DNA of 33,565 bases from Egerieenecus sp048201975 (lineage in GTDB: Bacteria; Bacillota; Clostridia; Christensenellales; Aristaeellaceae): the NCBI GenBank assembly GCA_048201975.1, contig DBFBGQ010000069.1:1-33565 (forward strand). The letters are read 5' to 3'. The notes under the pieces were generated by a model that had not been told where the DNA came from, did not search any database, and saw nothing but the letters and a program-made list of their open reading frames with translations. A program made the position numbers and the translations under genes. The stretch's first letter is position 1, and every line of letters starts with the position of its first letter. Shown here piece by piece: positions 6,734 to 15,219 of the stretch.

Positions 6734-6940
6734 ATGTCCTACGGTGAGAAGGTGCTGTCCCGGCTGAACGTACCCGGGCTGATCCTGTTGATCCTGGGGG
6801 CGGTCCTGGTGTATGCCTCCGGTCCGGTGTCCGGACGGCTCTTCCCTGGCAAGGGGGAAAAGGCGAACATCGGCGTTAAAGCGGCGGGATGCGCGGTGGC
6901 CCTGGCGGGCGCGCTGCTGCTAATGGATATCATCGGCTGA
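6734..6940 (+). CDS. Small two-helix membrane protein under the Val T-box
   Basis: I do not recognise this 68-residue protein. It has two hydrophobic helices, roughly residues 14-29 (PGLILLILGAVLVYAS) and 46-67 (ending ALAGALLLMDIIG). They are joined by a short segment with GRLFPGKGEKANIG. It is likely an integral membrane hairpin with no catalytic motif. GGGAGGTGA lies about 5 bases before ATG 6734, a strong site, and codon use matches the neighbours, so I take it as a real gene. It sits between the T-box terminator and valS, 18 bases before valS, and so should respond to valine tRNA charging with it. Confidence 0.75.
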   Translation: MSYGEKVLSRLNVPGLILLILGAVLVYASGPVSGRLFPGKGEKANIGVKAAGCAVALAGALLLMDIIG

Positions 6941-6958
6941 GGAAGGAGTATTGCGCGC

Positions 6959-9685
6959 ATGGCAACGCAGAAAAACGGCGCGGAAATGGAAACAAAGTTC
7001 AATCCGCAGGCTATCGAAGGCAAAATTTATCAGGAGTGGGAAAGCAGCGGGGCGTTTACGGCCCATCGGGTGCCGGGCAAAAAGCCCTTCACCATCGTCA
7101 TGCCTCCGCCCAACATTACCGGACAGCTCCATATGGGCCACGCCATGGACTGCACCCTGCAGGATGCGGCCATTCGCTATCATCGCATGAAGGGCGACCC
7201 CACCCTGTGGCTGCCGGGCACGGACCACGCCGCCATCGCCACGGAGGTGAAAATCGTCGAGGCCATGGCCAAGGAGGGCTTGACCAAGGACGGCATCGGC
7301 CGGGAGGCGTTTCTGGAGCGCGCCTGGAAGTGGAAGGAAGAGTATGGCGGGCGCATCGTGCACCAGCAGCGGCGCATGGGCGTGAGCTGCGACTGGAGCC
7401 GGGAGCGCTTCACCATGGACGAGGGCTGTTCCCGGGCTGTGCGGGAAACCTTCTGCCGGCTGTATGAAAAAGGGCTGATGTATCGGGGAAACCGCCTGGT
7501 GAACTGGTGCCCCTGCTGCCAGACCTCCATTTCCGACGCGGAGGTGGAGTATCGGGAAATGGACGGCCACTTCTGGCACCTGCTCTATCCGGTGAAGGAG
7601 ACCGGGGAGCTGCTGGAACTGGCCACCACCCGCCCGGAGACCATGCTGGGCGACACCGCCGTGGCCATCAACCCCGAGGATGAGCGTTACAAGCATCTGC
7701 ACGGCTGCCATGTGATCCTGCCGCTGGTGAACCGGGAGATCCCCATCGTGCTGGACGAGCACGCGGATATGACCAAGGGCACCGGCGTGGTGAAGATCAC
7801 GCCCGCCCACGACCCCAACGACTTCGAGGTGGGGCAGCGGCATCAGCTGCCCATCGTGCGGGTGCTGACCTATGACGGGCGCATGACCGGGCCCGAGGAA
7901 AAGGCGGCCTCCGACGAGCTTTTCGCCTCCGGCAAGGCCACGGTGAACGAGCCCCATGTGCTGGACTGCGGCAAGTATGCCGGCATGACCAGCGCGCAGG
8001 CCCGCAAGGCCATCGTGGCGGATATGGAGGCCGCGGGGCTGCTCAAGGCGGTGGAGCCCATCAAGCATGAGGTGGGTACCTGCTACCGCTGCCACACCAG
8101 CATTGAGCCCATGGTTTCCAAGCAATGGTTCGTGGACATGAAGCCCCTGGCCAAGCCCGCCATCGAGGCGGTAACCAGCGGGAAAACCCAGTTTGTGCCT
8201 GCCCGCTTCACTAAGAACTACATGAACTGGATGGAGAACATCCGGGACTGGTGCGTGAGCCGCCAGCTGTGGTGGGGCCACCGGATTCCCGTATGGTACT
8301 GCGACGATTGCGGGGAGATGATGGTGCGCCGGGAGGATCCCGCCGTGTGCGCCAAGTGCGGCAGCGCCCACATCCATCAGGATGAGGATGTGCTGGATAC
8401 CTGGTTCTCCTCCGCGCTGTGGCCCTTCTCCACCCTGGGCTGGCCAGACAACACCGAGGATCTGCGGTATTTCTACCCCACGGATGTGCTGGTGACGGGC
8501 TATGATATCATCACCTTCTGGGTGTCACGGATGATCACCTGCGGCGTGGAGGAGATGGGGGAGACGCCCTTCAAAACGGTGCTGATCCATGGCCTGGTGC
8601 GGGATGAGCTGGGGCGGAAGATGTCCAAGTCCCTGGGCAACGGCGTGGATCCCCTGGAAATCATCGACGAGTACGGCGCGGACGCGCTGCGCTTCTCCCT
8701 AACGATGGGCGTGAGCCCCGGCAACGATACCCGCTTCTCCCGGGAGAAGGTGGAGTCCGCCCGGAATTTCGCCAACAAGGTGTGGAACGCTTCCCGCTTC
8801 GTGCTGATGAACGTGGATACCCGCCGCCCTGTGTGCCTGGAGCAGCTGACCCTGGCGGATCAGTGGATTCTGACCCGCTTCCAGGACGCCGTGCGGGATA
8901 TCACCGCCCACAACGAGGAAGGGGATTTCGGCCTTTCCGCCACCCGCATCTATGACTTCGCCTGGAGCGAGTTCTGCGATTGGTATATCGAGCTTGCCAA
9001 GTCCCGCCTCACCGGCGAGAACGAGGCGGCCAAGCACGGGGTGCAGGCGGTGCTGCTGTACGTGCTGGAGGGGCTGCTGAAGCTGCTGCATCCCTTCATG
9101 CCCTTCCTCACCGAGCAGGTGTACAAATATCTGCCCGGCAGCGAAGGCTTCCTGATGCTGTCCGCCTGGCCGGAGTGCAGGCCGGAGTACGACTTCCCGG
9201 CCCAGGAGCGGGAGATGCAGGGCATCATGGAGGTCATCCGCACCATCCGTAACCTGCGGGCGGAGATGAACGTGGCCGCGTCCCGGCGCACCCGGCTGAT
9301 GCTTCTGCCCGGACAGGGCTGGAGCAAGGCCCTGGAGGAGGGCGAGCCCTATTTCAAGCGCCTGGCTGGAGCTGCGGAGAGCCAGCTGATCGCCAGCCGT
9401 GAGGCGGTGACGGAGAAGACCGTCAGCGCGGTGTGCCTGGCAGGCGAGCTGTTCATCCCCCTGGGCGACCTGGTGGACTTTGAAAAGGAAATCGCCCGGC
9501 TGAACAAGGAGCTGGCCGGCGTGGAGAAGGAGATCGAGCGCGCTCGCGGCAAGCTGGCCAACCAGGGCTTCCTGAGCAAGGCCCCCGCCCAGCTGGTGGA
9601 AGCGGAAAAGGAAAAGCTGGAGGCCAACGAAAAGAAGGCCGCCGCCTTGAACGAGCGCATTGCGGAGCTGAAGCAAAGCCTATGA
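6959..9685 (+). CDS. valS: Valyl-tRNA synthetase
   Basis: This 908-residue class I synthetase charges tRNA-Val with valine in the cytoplasm. Visible signatures are the HIGH-type HMGH at residues 58-61 in PPPNITGQLHMGHAMD, the editing-domain segment TTRPETMLGDTAVAINP, the cysteine pairs WCPCC and CDDC..CAKC, and KMSKS at 554-558. The C-terminal 70 or so residues form the long charged coiled-coil arm that contacts tRNA. The length is typical. GGAAGGAG lies 10 bases before ATG 6959. Expression is predicted to be set by the T-box at 6464-6703. Its stop overlaps the folC start in ATGA. Confidence 0.97.
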   Translation: MATQKNGAEMETKFNPQAIEGKIYQEWESSGAFTAHRVPGKKPFTIVMPPPNITGQLHMGHAMDCTLQDAAIRYHRMKGDPTLWLPGTDHAAIATEVKIVEAMAKEGLTKDGIGREAFLERAWKWKEEYGGRIVHQQRRMGVSCDWSRERFTMDEGCSRAVRETFCRLYEKGLMYRGNRLVNWCPCCQTSISDAEVEYREMDGHFWHLLYPVKETGELLELATTRPETMLGDTAVAINPEDERYKHLHGCHVILPLVNREIPIVLDEHADMTKGTGVVKITPAHDPNDFEVGQRHQLPIVRVLTYDGRMTGPEEKAASDELFASGKATVNEPHVLDCGKYAGMTSAQARKAIVADMEAAGLLKAVEPIKHEVGTCYRCHTSIEPMVSKQWFVDMKPLAKPAIEAVTSGKTQFVPARFTKNYMNWMENIRDWCVSRQLWWGHRIPVWYCDDCGEMMVRREDPAVCAKCGSAHIHQDEDVLDTWFSSALWPFSTLGWPDNTEDLRYFYPTDVLVTGYDIITFWVSRMITCGVEEMGETPFKTVLIHGLVRDELGRKMSKSLGNGVDPLEIIDEYGADALRFSLTMGVSPGNDTRFSREKVESARNFANKVWNASRFVLMNVDTRRPVCLEQLTLADQWILTRFQDAVRDITAHNEEGDFGLSATRIYDFAWSEFCDWYIELAKSRLTGENEAAKHGVQAVLLYVLEGLLKLLHPFMPFLTEQVYKYLPGSEGFLMLSAWPECRPEYDFPAQEREMQGIMEVIRTIRNLRAEMNVAASRRTRLMLLPGQGWSKALEEGEPYFKRLAGAAESQLIASREAVTEKTVSAVCLAGELFIPLGDLVDFEKEIARLNKELAGVEKEIERARGKLANQGFLSKAPAQLVEAEKEKLEANEKKAAALNERIAELKQSL

Positions 9686-10962
9686 GAAACGCCCAGGAAG
9701 TGATTGCGGCCATCCACGGCGCGCGGTATACCGGGCACAAGGCCGGGCTGCAAAATACCCGCGCGCTGCTGGAGACCCTGGGTCTGGACTGCCGCGTCCC
9801 CGCCATCCATGTGGCGGGGACCAACGGCAAGGGCAGCGTCTGCGCCATGATGGAGCGGGCGCTGCGCCAGGCCGGATACCGCACGGGGCTGTATACTTCG
9901 CCCTTTTTGCAGGCCTATAACGAGCGCATTCGCCTGGACGGCGCGCCTGTTTCCGACGAGTTGCTGGAAGTCTATGGCAATCAGGTGCTGGACGCAGCGG
10001 AAGCGCTGCGCGGCCGGGGCGTGTATCCCACGGCCTTTGAATTGGGCACGGCGCTGGCCCTGATGATTTTCCAGGCCCGGCAGGTGGAGCTCATGGTGGT
10101 GGAGGTGGGCCTGGGCGGTCGCCTGGATCCCACCAACGTCATTACGCCCCTGGTCAGCGTCATCGCCGCCATTGGATTGGATCATATGCAGCTGCTGGGC
10201 GATACTTTGGAGGCAATTGCCGGGGAAAAGGCGGGCATCATCAAGCCGGGGGTGCCGGTGGTGTGCCATCCCGCTACGGAGTCGGTGGCGGCGGTGTTCG
10301 CCCGGCGGGCCGCGGAGGTGCATGCTCCGCTGACCCAGCTGCGCCGGGAGCAGCTGCTGCATCCGGCCTGCGGCATGTATGGCTCCACCGCGGAGATTCT
10401 TTGGGATGGCGAGCCGCTGACCCTGCGGGTGAATCTGCCGGGGGAGCACCAGCTGACCAATGCGCTTACGGTGGCCTACGGGCTGCAAGCGCTGCGGGAA
10501 ACGGGCATCCGCATTTCGCGGGAGGCCGTGGCGGAGGGCATCGCCTCCGCCCATTGGCCGGCCAGGCTGGAGTGGTATGAAAACATCCTGCTGGATGGCG
10601 CCCACAACGCCCAGGGGCTTGCGGCCCTGCAGGCGTATGCCGCCACATTCCTGCGGGACAGGCGCCGGGTGCTGCTTGCCGGTGTGCTGGAGGATCATCT
10701 CCGCCCGGAAATGCTGTCGCTGCTGGCCGGGCTGGGGGAAAGGGCCTTTACCGTGACCCCGGAGAGCCCCAGGGCCATGGCCGGGGACAAGCTGGCGGAG
10801 CTCCTGCGAGGCGCGGACCGGCAGGCGGAGAGCGCGCCGGGCTTGCCCCAGGCGCTGGAGCGGGCGCGGGAAGCCGCAGGGCGGGACGGCGTGGTCATCG
10901 TGACCGGATCGCTGTACCTGGCCGGGGCTGCCCGCACGGAATTGGGATTGCCCTGGCGTTGA
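9682..10962 (+). CDS. folC: Folylpolyglutamate synthase / dihydrofolate synthase
   Basis: This 426-residue Mur-ligase-type enzyme adds glutamate to folates and, in many bacteria, to dihydropteroate. The ATP loop HVAGTNGKGS is at residues 43-52, followed by YTSPFLQAYNERI (folate loop), VEVGLGGRLDPTN and the C-terminal LDGAHNAQG. The order and length fit FolC. The start ATG overlaps the valS stop by 4 bases, and valS-folC is a common Firmicute gene pair, so it probably belongs to the T-box operon. Whether both activities are present cannot be told from sequence alone. Confidence 0.95.
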   Translation: MRNAQEVIAAIHGARYTGHKAGLQNTRALLETLGLDCRVPAIHVAGTNGKGSVCAMMERALRQAGYRTGLYTSPFLQAYNERIRLDGAPVSDELLEVYGNQVLDAAEALRGRGVYPTAFELGTALALMIFQARQVELMVVEVGLGGRLDPTNVITPLVSVIAAIGLDHMQLLGDTLEAIAGEKAGIIKPGVPVVCHPATESVAAVFARRAAEVHAPLTQLRREQLLHPACGMYGSTAEILWDGEPLTLRVNLPGEHQLTNALTVAYGLQALRETGIRISREAVAEGIASAHWPARLEWYENILLDGAHNAQGLAALQAYAATFLRDRRRVLLAGVLEDHLRPEMLSLLAGLGERAFTVTPESPRAMAGDKLAELLRGADRQAESAPGLPQALERAREAAGRDGVVIVTGSLYLAGAARTELGLPWR

Positions 10963-10980
10963 AACTATGCGATACGCAAG

Positions 10981-11017
10981 GGGAGCCTTCGAGCCCTTGC
11001 GGCCCGAAGGCCCTTTT
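10981..11017 (+). terminator. Possible intrinsic terminator between folC and rsmH
   Basis: GCCTTCG and CGAAGGC form the core of a GC-rich stem-loop with a mismatch, flanked by GGG and CCC and followed by only four T residues. It may reduce read-through into rsmH. The short T-run makes it uncertain. Confidence 0.45.
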
Positions 11018-11038
11018 ATGAGAACGGGAGGAAGCGCC

Positions 11039-11986
11039 ATGGAATTTGTCCACGAGCCGGTGCTGCTGTCAGAGGTGCTGCAATGGATGGACGTGCGGGA
11101 AGGCGGCGTCTATGCGGACGGTACCCTGGGCGGCGGCGGCCACAGCGGAGCGATACTCGCCGCTTCCGGCGGATCGGCGACGCTCTACGGCATCGACCGG
11201 GACGAGAGCGCCATCGCCGCCGCCACGGCGCGGTTGAGCCGGTATCCCGGCTTCCATGCCATCCACGGCAACTTCCACGATGCCGGCGCGCTGCTGTCCG
11301 CGGCCGGCGCGCCGCCCCTGGACGGGGCGCTGCTGGACCTGGGGGTCTCTTCCCCGCAACTGGATCAGGCGGAGCGGGGGTTCTCCTACCATGAGGACGC
11401 GCCGCTGGATATGCGCATGGACCGCTCTGGGGGAATGACGGCGGCGGAGCTGCTGGCGGAGGTCAGCGAAGCGGAGCTGACCCACATCCTGCGGGACTAT
11501 GGCGAGGAAAAATGGGCTGCCCGCATTGCCCGCTTTGTGGTGGAGCGCCGGAAGACGGAGCCCCTGCGCACCACCCAGGACCTGGTGCGGGTGGTGGACG
11601 CGGCCATTCCCAAGGCGGTGCGGCGCAAGGATGACGGGCATCCCGCCCGGCGAACCTTCCAGGCGATACGGATTGCCGTCAACGACGAACTGGATCCCCT
11701 GGACCGGGCCCTGGAGGATTTTGTGGACTGCCTCAAGCCGGGGGGACGGCTGCTGGTGATCACCTTTCATTCCCTGGAGGACCGGCTGGTCAAGCGCTGC
11801 TTCCAACGCTTGCAGCATCCCTGCGTCTGTCCTCCAAAGGCGCCGGTGTGTACCTGCGGGCGCAAGCCCAAGGTGCGGATTCTGGCGCGTGGGGCCATTC
11901 CGCCCACCGCGGAGGAGATAGCCCGCAATCCCCGATCCCGCAGCGCCAAGCTGCGGGTGGCGGAGAAGCTCGAAGGCTGCATGTGA
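11039..11986 (+). CDS. rsmH: 16S rRNA (cytosine1402-N4)-methyltransferase
   Basis: This 315-residue RsmH (MraW) transfers methyl from S-adenosylmethionine to N4 of C1402 in 16S rRNA, at the ribosomal P site. It shows HEPVLLSEVL at the N-terminus, the SAM loop DGTLGGGGHS (residues 27-36), GALLDLGVSSPQLD, ARRTFQAIRIAVNDEL and ITFHSLEDRLVK. I chose ATG 11039, with GGGAGG 7 bases upstream; the upstream in-frame ATGs lie in the stem-loop region and give no family-like sequence. It is not followed by ftsL and a penicillin-binding protein as in the usual cell-division cluster, but by rsmI, whose product modifies the same nucleotide. Confidence 0.96.
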   Translation: MEFVHEPVLLSEVLQWMDVREGGVYADGTLGGGGHSGAILAASGGSATLYGIDRDESAIAAATARLSRYPGFHAIHGNFHDAGALLSAAGAPPLDGALLDLGVSSPQLDQAERGFSYHEDAPLDMRMDRSGGMTAAELLAEVSEAELTHILRDYGEEKWAARIARFVVERRKTEPLRTTQDLVRVVDAAIPKAVRRKDDGHPARRTFQAIRIAVNDELDPLDRALEDFVDCLKPGGRLLVITFHSLEDRLVKRCFQRLQHPCVCPPKAPVCTCGRKPKVRILARGAIPPTAEEIARNPRSRSAKLRVAEKLEGCM

Positions 11987-12013
11987 GGACCGGTATTCCG
12001 GAAGGAGGGGCTT

Positions 12014-12883
12014 ATGCCGACGCTGTATGTGGTGGGTACGCCCATTGGGAACCTGGGAGACATGACCCCCAGGGCCGTGGAGGTGTTGCGGGATGTGAAG
12101 CTCATCGCCGCCGAGGATACCCGCGTGACCCGAAAGCGGACCGGCCATTTCGGGATTGATACGCCCCTGACCAGCTGCCACCAGCACAATGAGGCGGACA
12201 AGGGCGAAGCCCTGGCCCAGCGGATGCTGGAGGAGGATTTCGACATGGCCCTGACCACGGACGCGGGCACCCCCTGTATCTCCGACCCTGGCTACGGCCT
12301 GGTGCGGGCGGCGGTTGCCCGGGGAATTTCCGTGGTGGCGGTGCCAGGGTGCTGTGCGGCAGTGTCCGCCCTGTCGGTCAGCGGCATGGATGCCCGGGAA
12401 TTTGCCTTTTACGGCTTCTTGCCCCGGGAGAAAAAGGCGCTTCGGGAGAAGCTGCTGGCCATGGCTGCCGGCGTGCCGGTGGCCGTGGTGCATGAGTCGC
12501 CCTTTCGTGTGATCGAGCTGATGGAGACCCTGGCGGAAACCCTGCCGGGGACGCAGGTTTCCGCCAGCTGCGACCTGACCAAGCTGCACGAACTGACCCT
12601 GCGGGGAGAAGCCGCGGAGGTTCTTGCGGCGCTGCGGGCCAATCCCAAAGCGGAAAAGGGCGAGTACTGCCTGGTAATGGATTTTCATGCGGCACAGCTT
12701 CCCGACGCCCCGGCGCCTCCGGCGCAGGCAAGCCTGGAGGCGCGGCTGGTGGACGCCATGCTCCAGGGAATGGACCTGCGGCAGGCGCAGGCGGCGCTGA
12801 CAGAGGCGGGGGAAAAGAAAAATGCGGTGAAAGCCGCTGCGCTGCGCCTGAAAAAGTTGATGCAAGGGGAGGAAGAGCCATGA
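12014..12883 (+). CDS. rsmI: 16S rRNA (cytidine1402-2'-O)-methyltransferase
   Basis: This 289-residue SAM-dependent methyltransferase of the tetrapyrrole-methylase fold 2'-O-methylates C1402 of 16S rRNA. Diagnostic motifs are LYVVGTPIGNLGDMTPRA near the N-terminus, AAEDTRVTRK, TTDAGTPCISDPG and FYGFLPREKK. The C-terminal 60 residues are the helical extension found in many Firmicute RsmI proteins. GGAAGGAGGGG precedes ATG 12014. It lies 27 bases after rsmH, so both enzymes for C1402 are probably made from one message. Its stop overlaps the next start as ATGA. Confidence 0.95.
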   Translation: MPTLYVVGTPIGNLGDMTPRAVEVLRDVKLIAAEDTRVTRKRTGHFGIDTPLTSCHQHNEADKGEALAQRMLEEDFDMALTTDAGTPCISDPGYGLVRAAVARGISVVAVPGCCAAVSALSVSGMDAREFAFYGFLPREKKALREKLLAMAAGVPVAVVHESPFRVIELMETLAETLPGTQVSASCDLTKLHELTLRGEAAEVLAALRANPKAEKGEYCLVMDFHAAQLPDAPAPPAQASLEARLVDAMLQGMDLRQAQAALTEAGEKKNAVKAAALRLKKLMQGEEEP

Positions 12884-13719
12884 GGGAAATCGACGCATCC
12901 CAGGTAACGCAAGCAATTGCCAAGCTGTGCGTGGAGGCAAACTGCTTTCTGGCGGAGGATGTACGCTGCGCCCTGTGCCACGCCGCTGAAGGGGAGCCCT
13001 TTCCCCCGGCCCGGGAGATCCTGCATATTCTTTGCCAAAATGAAGAGATCGCCCGCCGGGATCATATGCCTATCTGCCAGGATACGGGCATGGCGGTGGT
13101 TTTCGCCCAGGTGGGACAGGAGGTGCACATCGCCGGGGATTTCCAGGCGGCGGTGGACGAGGGCGTCCGCCGGGGCTATACGGAAGGACTGCTGCGAAAA
13201 TCCGTGGTGGGCGATCCGCTGCGCCGGGTGAACACCGGGGATAATACCCCTGCCATCCTGCATGTGCGGCTGGTTCCCGGCGACGCTTTGACGCTTACCG
13301 TGGCGCCCAAAGGCTTCGGCAGCGAGAACATGAGCCAGCTGAAAATGCTCACCCCCGCCGATGGGCTGGAGGGTGTGAAGCGCATGGTGCTGCAAACCGT
13401 GCGGGAGGCCGGCGCCAATCCTTGCCCGCCCATGGTGCTGGGGGTGGGCATCGGCGGAGACTTTGAACGGGTGGCACAGCTGGCCAAGGAGGCGCTTTTG
13501 CTGCCCCTGGATCAGCGCAATCCCGACCCTTACTATGCCGCGCTGGAGGAAGAATTGCTGGCGGAAATCAACCGCACGGGCATTGGTCCCCAGGGGCTTG
13601 GCGGCGAAACCACCGCGCTGGGGCTGCATATCCTTACCGCGCCTACGCATATTGCGGGTCTGCCGGTGGCGGTGAACGTCAGCTGCCATGTGACCCGGCA
13701 TCAAAGCATCACCCTGTAA
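12880..13719 (+). CDS. Fumarate hydratase, Fe-S type, alpha subunit
   Basis: This is a 279-residue alpha subunit of the two-subunit class I (4Fe-4S) fumarase / tartrate dehydratase family, which hydrates fumarate to malate or acts on related hydroxy acids. Three cysteines suited to hold the cluster are visible: Cys66 in PICQDTGM, Cys182 in NPCPPMVLGVGIGG and Cys269 in VNVSCHVTRH. GFGSENMSQLKML is also typical. The oxygen-sensitive cluster fits an anaerobe. Its start overlaps the rsmI stop, and the beta subunit follows 13 bases downstream. Fumarase is more likely than tartrate dehydratase, but substrate is not provable here. Confidence 0.92.
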   Translation: MREIDASQVTQAIAKLCVEANCFLAEDVRCALCHAAEGEPFPPAREILHILCQNEEIARRDHMPICQDTGMAVVFAQVGQEVHIAGDFQAAVDEGVRRGYTEGLLRKSVVGDPLRRVNTGDNTPAILHVRLVPGDALTLTVAPKGFGSENMSQLKMLTPADGLEGVKRMVLQTVREAGANPCPPMVLGVGIGGDFERVAQLAKEALLLPLDQRNPDPYYAALEEELLAEINRTGIGPQGLGGETTALGLHILTAPTHIAGLPVAVNVSCHVTRHQSITL

Positions 13720-13732
13720 AGGAGGAACAGCC

Positions 13733-14296
13733 ATGATACGCAAGCTGACGACGCCCCTGAGCCGGGAGGACGTGCTGTCCCTGCGGGCGGGGGATCAGGT
13801 ATTGCTTTCCGGGGTGGTGTATACCGCTCGGGACGCGGCGCATCTGCGCCTGGTGCAGGCGTTGGAGCGGGGGGAGGAGCTTCCGCTGCCCTTGGATGGC
13901 CAGGTGATTTATTACGCGGGGCCCACCCCTACCCCTGCGGGGCGTCCCATTGGTTCCATTGGCCCCACGACGTCCATCCGCATGGATGCCTATACGCCCC
14001 AGCTGCTTGCCATGGGTTTGCGGGGCATGATTGGCAAGGGCAAACGCACCGCGCTGGTGGTGGAGGCCATGCAGGCACATCCTGCGGTGTATTTTGCGGC
14101 GATTGGCGGCGCAGCGGCGCTGATGGCCAGCTGCGTCACCAAGTGTGAAGTGATTGCCTATGATGACCTGGGCCCGGAGTCCATCAAGCGGCTGACCCTG
14201 CGGGATCTGCCTTTGGTGGTGGCTGTGGACGCTCAGGGCGGCGACGCTTTTGTCCAGGGACAGATGGAATATCTGAAAGCGCAGTACCAGGACTAG
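13733..14296 (+). CDS. Fumarate hydratase, Fe-S type, beta subunit
   Basis: This 187-residue beta subunit completes the Fe-S hydro-lyase. It shows VLLSGVVYTARDAAHLR, the highly conserved YYAGPTPTPAGRPIGSIGPTTSIRMD stretch (given here only as a label; residues about 62-87), GMIGKG and FAAIGGAAALMA. Full length for the separate beta subunit. AAAGGAGGAA lies about 5 bases before ATG 13733, a strong site that should give equal output with the alpha subunit. The gene ends at a bidirectional terminator, which closes the rsmI-fumarase unit. Confidence 0.92.
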   Translation: MIRKLTTPLSREDVLSLRAGDQVLLSGVVYTARDAAHLRLVQALERGEELPLPLDGQVIYYAGPTPTPAGRPIGSIGPTTSIRMDAYTPQLLAMGLRGMIGKGKRTALVVEAMQAHPAVYFAAIGGAAALMASCVTKCEVIAYDDLGPESIKRLTLRDLPLVVAVDAQGGDAFVQGQMEYLKAQYQD

Positions 14297-14329
14297 AAAA
14301 AAAGGACCGGCATTGCCGATCCTTTTTTT
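14297..14329. terminator. Bidirectional intrinsic terminator
   Basis: An A-run, a GC stem (GGACCGGC with GCCGATCC, one mismatch, ATT loop) and a T-run lie between the converging ends of the fumarase beta gene and the LysM gene. The T-runs on both strands allow it to stop transcription from both sides. Confidence 0.85.
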
Positions 14330-14333
14330 GGGG

Positions 14334-15083
14334 TCACGGCACGCAGATGATGGTGCCGGAGGAAAAGTCCGTGGGCAGCAGGGTGGGGTTGAGCTGCATA
14401 AGCCGTCCCGGCGTGGTGTGGAAGCGCTCCGCCACCATGGCCAGGGTTTCGTCGGCCTGCACGGTGTAGGTTTGTGTGCCGGAACCGCAAAGCTGCCGCG
14501 TACCGGCGGGCGGCGCGCAGTAGTGGGCGCCCGTGATGAGCCGCCCGGGAACCAACTGGGGATTGGTCATGCGCATGGCCCGGTAGGAGACGTTGTTCTC
14601 AATGAGCAGGTCCGCGTAGCTCTGCCCCTGGCGGACCGTGCGCGCGGCGTATCCGGCAGGGCAGCTCCAGGCGGAGCCGTTCTGCTGGCCGCCGTTTTGC
14701 TGACCGCTGTTGTCCGTGGCTTCGGTCTTGGGCACGCAGATCACCTGGCCGATTTGCAGCTCGCTCTCCTTTACGCCGGGGTTCCGTTCGGCCAATTCAA
14801 GGGTGCTGATGCCGTAGGCCTCGGCGATTTTCTGGAAGGTGTCGCCGGGCTTCACCTGGTACAGTTCGCCGCTCAGGCAGCTGAAGATGCGGGGCGGGAT
14901 GCACACGGTGCTGCCTGCGGCCAGGGTGTTGAAGTCTACGTCCGGGTTGGCCAGGGTCATGGACTGGGCAGTGATGCCCCGGTCCCGGGCAACGCTTTCC
15001 AGTGTGTCGCCTTCTTTCCAGATGTAGGCGCTGGCGCCCCGGGGACAAATGACCTGGTTGGATGTATCGGGATTGACTTGCAT
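14334..15083 (-). CDS. Protein with four LysM domains
   Basis: This 249-residue protein consists almost wholly of four LysM repeats. Their cores are WKEGDTLESVARDRGI, VKPGDTFQKIAEAYGI, VRQGQSYADLLIENNV and VQADETLAMVAERFHT; all but the third close with a CIPP or CVP-type end. LysM domains bind N-acetylglucosamine polymers such as peptidoglycan. No signal peptide, membrane segment or catalytic domain is seen, so either export is unconventional or it acts on peptidoglycan inside the mother cell, as some spore-envelope LysM proteins do; that is inference. I chose ATG 15083, with AAAGGAGC just upstream, over earlier in-frame ATGs at 15119 and 15098. It is monocistronic and divergent from argF. 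Confidence 0.85.
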   Translation of the reverse strand: MQVNPDTSNQVICPRGASAYIWKEGDTLESVARDRGITAQSMTLANPDVDFNTLAAGSTVCIPPRIFSCLSGELYQVKPGDTFQKIAEAYGISTLELAERNPGVKESELQIGQVICVPKTEATDNSGQQNGGQQNGSAWSCPAGYAARTVRQGQSYADLLIENNVSYRAMRMTNPQLVPGRLITGAHYCAPPAGTRQLCGSGTQTYTVQADETLAMVAERFHTTPGRLMQLNPTLLPTDFSSGTIICVP

Positions 15084-15114
15084 GGTTCGCGCTCCTTTCA
15101 TCGTTCTCGCCTCC

Positions 15115-15144
15115 AGCATATGCGGCGGGGAGAAATGGTGTGAA
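15115..15144 (-). promoter_or_regulatory. Weak candidate promoter for the LysM gene
   Basis: On the reverse strand, TTCACA (15139-15144) and TATGCT (15115-15120) are 18 bases apart and about 30 bases before the start codon. The -10 match is only moderate. Confidence 0.35.
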
Positions 15145-15151
15145 AGGGGGC

Positions 15152-15180
15152 TTCACAAACGCGCCGGAAGCGTGTACAAT
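15152..15180 (+). promoter_or_regulatory. Predicted sigma-A promoter for argF-carA-carB
   Basis: TTCACA (15152-15157), a 17-base spacer and TACAAT (15175-15180) lie 39 bases before the argF start, each box one base from consensus. No clear ArgR operator or PyrR leader was recognised between it and argF. Confidence 0.75.
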
Positions 15181-15219
15181 AAGCCGAAGGATATCAGACG
15201 AAAGGCGGAGGATGAGACC

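Noticed and set aside
15181..15219. ArgR box or PyrR attenuator before argF
   Set aside because: No convincing ARG-box palindrome or PyrR-binding loop with a terminator is present in the short leader.
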